Assembly: GCA_001507425.1 (NCBI GenBank)
Contig: LMAJ01000012.1
Coordinates: forward strand, 82,839-146,838
Length of the DNA: 64,000 bases
Source of the DNA: Flavobacteriaceae bacterium CRH
GTDB lineage: Bacteria; Bacteroidota; Bacteroidia; Flavobacteriales; Flavobacteriaceae
Direction: 5' to 3'
Shown: positions 44,001 to 51,883 of the stretch, piece by piece
Layout: each line of letters begins with the position of its first letter
Position numbering within the stretch: position 1 is the stretch's first letter
The notes under the pieces: generated by a model
The model's input: only the letters and a program-made list of their open reading frames with translations
Database searches by the model: none
What the model was told of the DNA's origin: nothing
Made by a program: the position numbers and the translations under genes

Positions 44001-45656
44001 ATGACACCATTCAAACGTTTTTATAATTTACTTAAACTAGACAAGCACGATGTATATCAAATTATATTTTATGCTGCTTTTGCCGGTTTAGTAAACCTTT
44101 CACTGCCTTTAGGAATTCAGGCTATTATTAATTTTATTCAGAGCGGGCAGCTTAGTGTTTCCTGGATTGTTCTGGTATTTTTGGTTACTGTAGGCGTTGG
44201 CTTTGGCGGCGTTCTCATCATTCTTCAACTTCGTATTGTAGAAAATCTTCAGCAACGAATTTTTGTACGCTCTTCATTTGAATTCGCTTACAGAATGCCT
44301 TTAATTAAATTTAAAGAATTGTACTCAGAATACCCTCCGGAAAAAGCCAACCGATTTTTTGATACGCTAATGGTTCAAAAAGGTACCGCAAAACTTTTAC
44401 TCGACTTTTGTACCGCTTTTCTGCAAGTAGGTCTTGGTATTATTTTATTGGTTTTATACCATTCTTTCTTTACCGTAATCGGACTTTTCTTTATAGCGAT
44501 TTTATATATAATTTTTAAATTTTCATATAAAGATGGTTTAGAAACAAGCTTAAACGAATCGAAGTATAAATACAAAGTGGCAGCCTGGATTCAGGAAATA
44601 GCACGCAACCGAGAAAGCTTTCGTAAAAAAGTAAGTTTCGAATATGCATTAGAAAGAAATGACAGTTATGTAAGCGAATACGTAAATTATCGTGAAAAGC
44701 ACTTTCAGGTAATGAAAAAACAATACATACAACTTACCATTTTTAAAGTTCTGGTTACAGCTGCCTTATTGTCGATTGGTGGTTTTCTGGTAATTCACCA
44801 TCAAATGAACATTGGGCAGTTTGTAGCAGCAGAAATTGTAATTGTATTGCTAATCAATTCAGTAGAAAAAATAATCTTCGGTCTTGAATCTTTTTATGAT
44901 GTACTAACTTCAGTCGAAAAAATTGGGCAGGTTACCGATATGGAAATTTCCTGTATCCCAAAAACATCTGCTGTAAGCGAAACCGGAATCAATATCGAAA
45001 CCGACAGTATTGCTTATAATTATCCGGGATCTAATAAAAAATCACTCAAAAATATTAACCTGAAAATAGCACAGGGCGAAAAAATATTATTAAGAGGAAC
45101 AAATGGCGCCGGAAAAAGCACCTTATTACGATTACTTTCAGGTTTACTGGAGCCGGAAAGCGGCGCAATGTACGTGACAGACAATTATATGAACCGTTTG
45201 GATGAAGATACTTACAGGGCAGAAGCCGGTACTTTTTTTCAGGGCGATACACTTTTTGCGGGTACCATTAGAGAGAATGTTATTTTTGGAAACAAAGCCA
45301 TTAATAACGATGATTTAAAATGGGCATTAGACAATGTTTGCCTGACACCGTATATTAAAACGTTTCCAAACGGACTTGAAAATCAGATTCATCCCGGCGG
45401 AAGTGAGCTTTCTGCATCTGATCTTCAAAAAATCCTTTTAGCACGAAGCATCGTTCACAAACCTAATATATTGTTCCTTGAAGATCCTGTCGATAAAATG
45501 GATGAACTGACTTCGGGTAAAATTGTTGATTTTTTACTTTCTGAAGAAAATGACTGGACGGTAATTGTAACATCTAATAATGATATCTGGATGGACAAAT
45601 GCAACCGTATGATAACGATCGATGATGGAAAAATTAGTAACGACATAAAGCTTTAA
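44001..45656 (+). CDS. ABC exporter with fused membrane and ATPase domains, degenerate nucleotide-binding motifs
   Basis: 551 aa. Six-helix membrane domain (1-300) and ATPase (from about 330). No C39 peptidase domain. Walker A is normal, RGTNGAGKSTLL. The signature reads ELSASDLQKI instead of LSGGQ, and Walker B reads ILFLEDP, so Asp and Glu are exchanged compared with LDEP; the D-loop is DKMD. It probably works with the HlyD and TolC proteins encoded directly downstream (two- and one-base gaps) as a type I secretion-like system. Whether it is fully active is open. Confidence 0.88.
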   Translation: MTPFKRFYNLLKLDKHDVYQIIFYAAFAGLVNLSLPLGIQAIINFIQSGQLSVSWIVLVFLVTVGVGFGGVLIILQLRIVENLQQRIFVRSSFEFAYRMPLIKFKELYSEYPPEKANRFFDTLMVQKGTAKLLLDFCTAFLQVGLGIILLVLYHSFFTVIGLFFIAILYIIFKFSYKDGLETSLNESKYKYKVAAWIQEIARNRESFRKKVSFEYALERNDSYVSEYVNYREKHFQVMKKQYIQLTIFKVLVTAALLSIGGFLVIHHQMNIGQFVAAEIVIVLLINSVEKIIFGLESFYDVLTSVEKIGQVTDMEISCIPKTSAVSETGINIETDSIAYNYPGSNKKSLKNINLKIAQGEKILLRGTNGAGKSTLLRLLSGLLEPESGAMYVTDNYMNRLDEDTYRAEAGTFFQGDTLFAGTIRENVIFGNKAINNDDLKWALDNVCLTPYIKTFPNGLENQIHPGGSELSASDLQKILLARSIVHKPNILFLEDPVDKMDELTSGKIVDFLLSEENDWTVIVTSNNDIWMDKCNRMITIDDGKISNDIKL

Positions 45657-45658
45657 TC

Positions 45659-47011
45659 ATGCTCAATATATCTAAAGATAATAATATACTTATAACGCCG
45701 GGAAAGTACAAATCGATTACCAGCGTTGCCAAAAGACCACATTATAAAATTTTAAACAGAGTTATAATTGGGTTTTTATTTTTTGCTGTTATGTGCCTTT
45801 TTCTTCCGTGGACACAAAATATTTCAGGAAGCGGTTCTGTAACTACTTTAAAACCCGATCAAAGACCACAAACTGTTCATAATGCGATTGCCGGAAGAAT
45901 CGAAAAATGGTTTGTACAAGAAGGCGATTATGTAAAAAAAGGCGATACCATTCTCTTTATTTCAGAAACAAAAGAAGATTATTTAGATCCAAATCTGGTA
46001 GGGAATACTAAAGACCAGGTTGATGCTAAACAAATGGCAGTAGAATCGTATGGCGATAAAGTAAATTCTCTTAATGTTCAGGCACAGTCGTTAAATAACG
46101 AAAGAGAATTAAAATTACAGCAGGCTCAAAATAAAATAAAACAGGCTCATCTGAAAATAAAAAGCGACAGTATGGATCTTGAAGCAGTAAAAACGCAATT
46201 AAGAATCGCAAATACACAATTTGACCGTTCGACAGCCTTAAATAAAGAAGGATTAAAACCACTTTCAGATGTAGAGCAAAAAAGATTAAAACTTCAGGAA
46301 TCTGAAGCATACATTATTACACAACAAAACAAACTTTTAAGCAGCAAGAACGAACTGATAAATGCGAAAGTAGAGATAAACAGAATCACAGCTGAATATT
46401 CTGAAAAAATATCAAAATCAAGAAGTGATAAGTTTACAGCTTTAAGCACACAATACGATACAAAAGCTCAGGTAAATAAGCTGCAAAATCAATATGTGAA
46501 TTACAGTTTAAGAAATGGTTTGTATTACATCACGGCACCTCAAAGCGGTTACGTAAACCGTGCTTTATTGGCCGGTCTTGGCGAAACGATAAAAGAAGGA
46601 ACTCCAATTATAAGCATAATGCCGTCAAGCTATGATATTGCCGTAGAAACCTATGTATATCCTATCGACCTTCCATTGGTTCATCGTGGTGCAAAAGTGC
46701 GCGTTTGGTTTGATGGATGGCCAAGAATTGTGTTTTCCGGCTGGCCTGGTTTATCGTACGGAACTTTTGGAGGAAGAATTGTGGCAATCGAAAATTTTAT
46801 TAGTGCAAACGGAAAATACAGAGTGCTTATTTCACCTGACGGAAAAGATCATAAATGGCCAAAAGAACTGAGCATTGGAGCAGGGGCACAAAGTATTGCC
46901 TTACTCGAAACCGTTTCTGTTTGGTATGAAATTTGGCGAAATCTAAATGGTTTTCCTCCGAATTATTATAAGTCGGATGCGAAAGAAGAAAAAGGAAAGG
47001 AGAAAAAATAA
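45659..47011 (+). CDS. HlyD-family periplasmic adaptor
   Basis: 450 aa. One transmembrane helix (about 32-52), a biotinyl-lipoyl half at 80-110 (AIAGRIEKWFVQEGDYVKKG), a long coiled-coil (about 120-270) and the second lipoyl/beta-barrel part (ITAPQSGYVNRALLAG). It bridges the ABC exporter and the TolC channel. Start two bases after the ABC stop. The C-terminal 60 residues are charged (KEEKGKEKK). Confidence 0.92.
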   Translation: MLNISKDNNILITPGKYKSITSVAKRPHYKILNRVIIGFLFFAVMCLFLPWTQNISGSGSVTTLKPDQRPQTVHNAIAGRIEKWFVQEGDYVKKGDTILFISETKEDYLDPNLVGNTKDQVDAKQMAVESYGDKVNSLNVQAQSLNNERELKLQQAQNKIKQAHLKIKSDSMDLEAVKTQLRIANTQFDRSTALNKEGLKPLSDVEQKRLKLQESEAYIITQQNKLLSSKNELINAKVEINRITAEYSEKISKSRSDKFTALSTQYDTKAQVNKLQNQYVNYSLRNGLYYITAPQSGYVNRALLAGLGETIKEGTPIISIMPSSYDIAVETYVYPIDLPLVHRGAKVRVWFDGWPRIVFSGWPGLSYGTFGGRIVAIENFISANGKYRVLISPDGKDHKWPKELSIGAGAQSIALLETVSVWYEIWRNLNGFPPNYYKSDAKEEKGKEKK

Positions 47012-47012
47012 A

Positions 47013-48410
47013 ATGAAACATATAGTAAAATTGTTTTCCTTTTTATTTCTATTCTGGTTTTCAACAACCTACAGTCAGGATTTTAATAAAGAAGAATTAA
47101 GTTACAGCGAATTTTTAGGATATGTAAAAAAATACCATCCATTGGTAAAGCAGGCCAATCTGGAATTGAGCAATGCCCAGGCAGCGCTTATGGTGGCACG
47201 TGGAGGATTTGATCCGAAAATTGAAGTCGATTACAGCAAAAAAGAGTTTAAAGGAACAGAATATTATTCGTTATTAAACAGCAGTTTCAAAATTCCGACC
47301 TGGTACGGAATCGAAATAAAAGCCGGATTTGACGACACTGACGGACAATATTACAATCCGCAAAATCGTACGCCGGATGCCGGATTAACTTCTCTCGGAA
47401 TAAGTGTTGCTTTAGGACAGGGAATGTTTATAAACCAAAGAATGGCCGATGTACGAGAAGGAAAATTGCAGTTGAAACTAAGCGATGCACAGCGAAAACT
47501 AAGAGCAATCGAGGTTTTGTACAAAGCCAGCGAAGCATATTTTGAATGGAGAAAAAGTTATAACGAAGCCGAACTTTACAAAAGATATCTTGGTTTTGCC
47601 AGTACCCGTTTTAATGGTGTAAAAAAACTGATAGAACTTGGAGATTCACCAGCAATTGATAGTGTTGAAGCCGGAATTACCGTTAGAAACAGAGAATTAA
47701 ACGTAGAAAATGGAAATTTAAAATTAGCCAAAGCAAAACTATATCTTTCTAATTATTTATGGATAGAAAATGTTCCTGTTGAAGTTGGCGATATCGTTAA
47801 GCCAGAAGAAAATTTGATTCTGACTTTAGAAGAAACACTAAAAACAACCGCTATGTTGGTAGATGTTGAAACCTTAGATACGCATCCGAAAATACAGGCG
47901 TTAGAAACCAAAATGTCGATGCTCGAAGTAAACAGACAGCTTAAAGCAAATTCGTTACTTCCGAAGTTGAATGTGGGTTACAATTATATTTCTGAGCCTT
48001 CTTATTTTGATTCTTTCAATGCCGATGATTATAAGTTTAATGTCGATTTTAGCATTCCGATATTTTTAAGAAAAGAACGCGGAAGCCTTAAATTGGCTAA
48101 ACTTAAAATTCAGGATTTAAAGTTTGATATCGATCAGCAAAGACTGGAACTTAAAAACAAAATAAAAGCACAGCAAACCGAAATCGCTTCTTTAAAAAGA
48201 CAAAAAAACGTAATTGATAATCTGGTAAAAGATTATTTAACGATGCTGAATTCAGAAGAGAAGTTATTTTCATTTGGCGAAAGCTCGATATTCTTAATCA
48301 ATTCGAGAGAAAATAATTTGGTAAGTGCAAAATTATCTCAAATTGGAATCGAAAATCAGTTTTATATTTCGAATGCCGAATTGTATAAAATACTCGCGAA
48401 TCCGGATTGA
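47013..48410 (+). CDS. TolC-family outer-membrane channel
   Basis: 465 aa from the ATG at 47013, one base after the HlyD stop; a longer frame from 46947 overlaps HlyD and lacks a signal at its start. Signal peptide ends TTYSQ. Two coiled-coil halves (about 140-230 and 350-450) fit the TolC repeat, with a barrel part around GLTSLGISVALGQG. An AGGAAAGGAG stretch serves as ribosome-binding site. A terminator lies 18 bases downstream. Confidence 0.92.
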   Translation: MKHIVKLFSFLFLFWFSTTYSQDFNKEELSYSEFLGYVKKYHPLVKQANLELSNAQAALMVARGGFDPKIEVDYSKKEFKGTEYYSLLNSSFKIPTWYGIEIKAGFDDTDGQYYNPQNRTPDAGLTSLGISVALGQGMFINQRMADVREGKLQLKLSDAQRKLRAIEVLYKASEAYFEWRKSYNEAELYKRYLGFASTRFNGVKKLIELGDSPAIDSVEAGITVRNRELNVENGNLKLAKAKLYLSNYLWIENVPVEVGDIVKPEENLILTLEETLKTTAMLVDVETLDTHPKIQALETKMSMLEVNRQLKANSLLPKLNVGYNYISEPSYFDSFNADDYKFNVDFSIPIFLRKERGSLKLAKLKIQDLKFDIDQQRLELKNKIKAQQTEIASLKRQKNVIDNLVKDYLTMLNSEEKLFSFGESSIFLINSRENNLVSAKLSQIGIENQFYISNAELYKILANPD

Positions 48411-48427
48411 TTTTTAATTTAGAAAAT

Positions 48428-48464
48428 AAAAAAGCCTGTAAACATTCATTTTACAGGCTTTTTT
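48428..48464. terminator. Bidirectional terminator between exporter operon and GNAT gene
   Basis: AAAAAAGCCTGTAAA and TTTACAGGCTTTTTT form a 15-bp stem; A- and T-runs on both sides serve the convergent genes. The stem sequence is nearly identical to the terminator at 60615-60652. Confidence 0.93.
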
Positions 48465-48472
48465 ATGCAATT

Positions 48473-48985
48473 TTAAATCTCTTTTACCATTGTTAAAATC
48501 GATCTCTCATCTTCTTTTATTGTAGGATAATTTAAAAAACTTTTGTCTGTTTGTATAAATCCAAACTTTTCATAAAAATGTCTGGCCGGACAGTCTTCCA
48601 TAGCTTTAAGCCATAATACAGAACGTTTTTGTTTTTGAGAAAAGCCGAATATAAATTCCATTATAATTTTTCCTATTCCTTTTCCACCATAATCCTTTAG
48701 AAGATATAGCTTGTCTATTTCTATACAATCTGATTCCATATAAGGATCTAATGCAAGATTCATCAGCTTAAAATAGCCAATTGTTTTGTCCTCATCATAA
48801 ACCAAAAAATAAAAAATATCAGGTGCTGAAAGCTCTTTTTCAAAACTCTCCTTTTTATAAAATTCATTTAGATACCACGCTCCTTTATCCACCCATAAAT
48901 ATTGATAGGTATCATTATAGGTTTGAATTGCAATTGCATGTAATAAATCAAGCTGATTCTTTTGACATTCTTTTATCGTAATCAA
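48473..48985 (-). CDS. GNAT-family N-acetyltransferase
   Basis: About 170 aa if the TTG at 48985 is used (LITIKECQKNQL), the usual GNAT opening. The longer frame to a TTG at 49024 overlaps the exact -7 box TAAATTTG (minus strand, 49022-49029), so its first codons could not be transcribed. Acetyl-CoA loop: KDYGGKGIGKIIM near the middle; later ARHFYEKFGFIQ is the standard GNAT strand-helix. Substrate unknown. Convergent with the exporter operon across a shared terminator. Confidence 0.8.
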   Translation of the reverse strand: MITIKECQKNQLDLLHAIAIQTYNDTYQYLWVDKGAWYLNEFYKKESFEKELSAPDIFYFLVYDEDKTIGYFKLMNLALDPYMESDCIEIDKLYLLKDYGGKGIGKIIMEFIFGFSQKQKRSVLWLKAMEDCPARHFYEKFGFIQTDKSFLNYPTIKEDERSILTMVKEI

Positions 48986-49143
48986 TTGTAGTCTTAAAAT
49001 TAATTTGTTAGTTTTTGAGCACAAATTTATGTCATTATTTTTATTTTAAAATGGCATGAACTGTAATAAAACAGAGTGTTTTCTTTTTTTAATGTAACAA
49101 AAATCCGTTTCAGATTTAATTTTGCAACGGATTTTATTTTTAC

Positions 49144-49169
49144 ATATGGTCGGCTAAACCATATCTTTG
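49144..49169 (+). promoter_or_regulatory. xylA promoter with overlapping operator-like repeat
   Basis: ATATGGT (49144-49150) and ACCATAT (49158-49164) are perfect inverted arms with a seven-base spacer. The right arm runs into the -7 box TATCTTTG (49162-49169). The ATG follows at 49195. A repressor bound here would block the promoter. Confidence 0.65.
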
Positions 49170-49194
49170 CTCGTTAATTAAAATAAAAAATGTG

Positions 49195-50523
49195 ATGGGC
49201 GGTGTTTATGGAGACAAAGAATATTACAAAGGAATTGGTAATATTAATTATGAAGGAAAGGATTCTGATAATCCTTTAGCTTTTCGATATTATAATCCCG
49301 ATCAAATAGTTGCAGGCAAAACAATGCGGGAACATTTTAAATTTGCCATTTCGTATTGGCATAGTTTCGGGGGCAACGGTTCTGATTTATTTGGACAGGG
49401 AACACAGCAATTTTCCTGGAATGAATTTAAAGAACCTATACAGGCGGCAAAAAACAGGGCAGATGCTGCATTTGAATTTATTAGTAAAATAGGCTTTGAT
49501 TATTTTTGCTTTCATGATTATGACCTGGTTAAAGAAGGGCAAACTTTTGTGCAATCAGAATTAAGGCTTGCTACTATGACGGCCTATATAAAAGAGAAAA
49601 TGGCTTCATCAGGAATCAAAGTGCTCTGGGGATCTGCCAATTGTTTTTCTAATGCACGTTATATGAACGGGGCAGCTACAAATCCTGATTTTAAAGTAGT
49701 TGCAAGAGCCGGAGCTCAGGTAAAATTAGCAATCGATGCCACGATTGCCCTTGATGGAGAAAATTATGTTTTTTGGGGTGGAAGAGAAGGTTATATGACG
49801 CTGCTTAATACAGATGTAAAACGCGAACTCGATCATATGGGGCAATTTTTGTCGCAAGCGCGGGACTATGCAAGATCAGAAGGTTTTAAAGGCAATTTTT
49901 TACTAGAACCAAAACCTATGGAACCTTTAAAACATCAATATGATTTTGATGCTGCTACAACCATTGGTTTTTTACGGGAATATAATTTAGATAAAGATTT
50001 TAAATTAAATATTGAAGTTAACCATGCAACACTGGCGCAACATACTTTTCAGCATGAATTGCAAGTAGCGGCAAATGCAGGTATGCTTGGCAGTATTGAT
50101 GCCAACAGAGGCGATTATCATAACGGTTGGGATACAGCACAATTTCCAAATAATGTACAGGAAATGACCGAAGCAATGCTTGTTTTTCTTAAAGCCGGAG
50201 GCGTAAATGGTGGCGGAGTGAATTTTGATGCTAAAATAAGAAGGAATTCAACGGATGTTGAAGATCTTTTTTTAGCTCATATAGGAGGGGCAGATACATT
50301 TGCAAGAGCTTTAATAACAGCAGATAAAATTGTTAATGCTTCGCCTTACGAAAGTTTAAGGAAACAACGCTACAGTTCTTTTGATTCCGGTAAGGGAAAA
50401 GAATTTGTCGAAGGAAAACTGAACTTTAAAGACTTATACGATATTGCTCAGGAAAATGACGAAATACAATTACAAAGCGGAAAACAGGAACTTTTTGAGA
50501 ATATAATTAATCGATATATATAA
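49195..50523 (+). CDS. xylA: Xylose isomerase
   Basis: 442 aa from the ATG at 49195 (a GTG lies one codon upstream). It interconverts D-xylose and D-xylulose in the cytoplasm with divalent metals. Catalytic and metal sites: FCFHDYDLVKEG, LLEPKPMEPLKHQYDFD, NIEVNHATLAQHTFQHE and SIDANRGDYHNGWDTAQFP, all intact; length fits the class II enzymes. No xylulokinase, transporter or xylanase lies nearby, so it is transcribed alone from the promoter at 49162. A terminator follows 63 bases downstream. Confidence 0.97.
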   Translation: MGGVYGDKEYYKGIGNINYEGKDSDNPLAFRYYNPDQIVAGKTMREHFKFAISYWHSFGGNGSDLFGQGTQQFSWNEFKEPIQAAKNRADAAFEFISKIGFDYFCFHDYDLVKEGQTFVQSELRLATMTAYIKEKMASSGIKVLWGSANCFSNARYMNGAATNPDFKVVARAGAQVKLAIDATIALDGENYVFWGGREGYMTLLNTDVKRELDHMGQFLSQARDYARSEGFKGNFLLEPKPMEPLKHQYDFDAATTIGFLREYNLDKDFKLNIEVNHATLAQHTFQHELQVAANAGMLGSIDANRGDYHNGWDTAQFPNNVQEMTEAMLVFLKAGGVNGGGVNFDAKIRRNSTDVEDLFLAHIGGADTFARALITADKIVNASPYESLRKQRYSSFDSGKGKEFVEGKLNFKDLYDIAQENDEIQLQSGKQELFENIINRYI

Positions 50524-50585
50524 TTTTTATATTCTGATCGAATACATCCAAAACCTTCAAACTACTTGTTGAATAGTAATATAAG

Positions 50586-50618
50586 AACCTGTGAAATTAA
50601 TGTTTCACAGGTTTTTTT
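50586..50618 (+). terminator. Terminator of xylA
   Basis: AACCTGTGAAA and TTTCACAGGTT form an 11-bp stem with a six-base loop, followed by seven T. Confidence 0.92.
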
Positions 50619-50915
50619 GTGGACTTAAAAGGGATGACAGATAAAAGCTTAATTTTTATTTCTCTTCAATTTAAGTTTTTTTTAAATTCAAAATATCTTT
50701 ATTAAAATAGTTCAGTATTTGATCGCTGAAATCTTATTTTTGGTGTAATTAATTACTTATCAGTAAATTAATTTTTGACTTAAGTGTCTAATTCTTTTAA
50801 ATTAGGATTGGTTTGATTTGAATTATGCATTGTTTTTTTGGCTACAACATTTACCAAACGGACTACAACTATTATTGAAAAAAAATGTTTTTTTGAACCG
50901 TTATAAATATTAGTA
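50619..50915. other. Leader region of the AraC-type regulator gene
   Basis: About 300 AT-rich bases without an open frame. The only structure seen is the direct repeat at 50840-50869. No exact TAnnTTTG box lies near the start codon. Confidence 0.4.
50840..50869. promoter_or_regulatory. Direct repeat CTACAAC with 21-base spacing
   Basis: GGCTACAAC (50840-50848) and GGACTACAAC (50860-50869) repeat CTACAAC 21 bases apart, two helical turns, as AraC-family half-sites do. They lie 47-76 bases upstream of the araC-type start codon, fitting autoregulation. Confidence 0.5.
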
Positions 50916-51827
50916 ATGAAAACATCTCAGTTACCGCGACTTTATCTAAGTATTTCTGAACTTTTCTATGAACTTCAATTGCCAACGCCATTACATCCAT
51001 TAATAGGTCTTATTGATTATAAAAATGAAAAAGTCAGAGAAAATGAAACTATAAGGCAGTTTCATTTTGATTTTTACAGTATTACTTTCAAAAAAGATTT
51101 TTGTGGGCTTATACGTTATGGTCAGGGTTATTATGAGTTCGAAAATGGAGGGCTTTTATTTACAGGTCCAAGACAAATAATTTTTCCATCAGAGTGTGAG
51201 AGAAATACAGATGGTTATACTTTGTTTTTTCATGCAGATATTTTCAATAATTATCCCTTAGGAAACACGATCAGCAAATATGGTTTTTTTTCTTATACAG
51301 TCTGTAAAGCACTTTCTTTATCTGATATTGAAAAAAAGATTGTCTTTTCGATTTTCGAAGCTTTAGCGATGGAACTTGACAAAAAAGATACTTTTAGCCA
51401 GGATGTAATAGTCTCTCAAATTGAATTACTGTTGAATTATAGTAATCGGTTTTATAACAGGCAGTATATGGAACCCAAAAACACGCACAGTGATCTTATC
51501 GGAAAAATGGAAGCGTATCTGGATCAGTTTTTTAACAAAGATTATTTGCTTGCAGAAGGTTTGCCTACGGTACAACAGGTTGCAGATCATTTAGAAGTAT
51601 CTACGCGTTACCTCAATAATATGCTCCGTTCTATAACCGGGCACAATACACAATATCATATTCATGTAAAACTTATAGATAAAGCAAAAGTAGATATAAG
51701 TACAAATAACAACACTATTGCAGAAATAGCGTATAAATTAGGCTTTAAGCACCCACAATCATTTAGTAAATTATTTAAGCAAAAAACAAAACAATCTCCT
51801 ATAGAATACCGGGAATCTTTTCAATAA
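50916..51827 (+). CDS. AraC-family transcriptional regulator
   Basis: 303 aa. N-terminal cupin-like sensing region (about 30-150; FHFDFYSITFKKDF) and C-terminal double HTH (about 200-300) with VQQVADHLEVSTRYLNNML and IAEIAYKLGFKHPQSFSKLFK, ending SPIEYRE. It lies between xylA and a secreted peptidase. Control of either is possible, but only the direct repeats in its own leader hint at a target. Confidence 0.93.
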   Translation: MKTSQLPRLYLSISELFYELQLPTPLHPLIGLIDYKNEKVRENETIRQFHFDFYSITFKKDFCGLIRYGQGYYEFENGGLLFTGPRQIIFPSECERNTDGYTLFFHADIFNNYPLGNTISKYGFFSYTVCKALSLSDIEKKIVFSIFEALAMELDKKDTFSQDVIVSQIELLLNYSNRFYNRQYMEPKNTHSDLIGKMEAYLDQFFNKDYLLAEGLPTVQQVADHLEVSTRYLNNMLRSITGHNTQYHIHVKLIDKAKVDISTNNNTIAEIAYKLGFKHPQSFSKLFKQKTKQSPIEYRESFQ

Positions 51828-51883
51828 ATAACTACTTAAAATCAAAGTCGAAATCCCTTTACTATTCTAAAACAAATTTAATT

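Noticed and set aside
43780..44004. 74-aa frame between the small secreted protein and the ABC exporter
   Set aside because: It overlaps the 134-aa gene in another frame, and its hydrophobic tail arises from AT-rich intergenic DNA.
46947..47012. Extended TolC start within the HlyD gene
   Set aside because: The extra 22 residues are a highly basic out-of-frame reading of the HlyD C-terminus; the ATG at 47013 starts a signal peptide.
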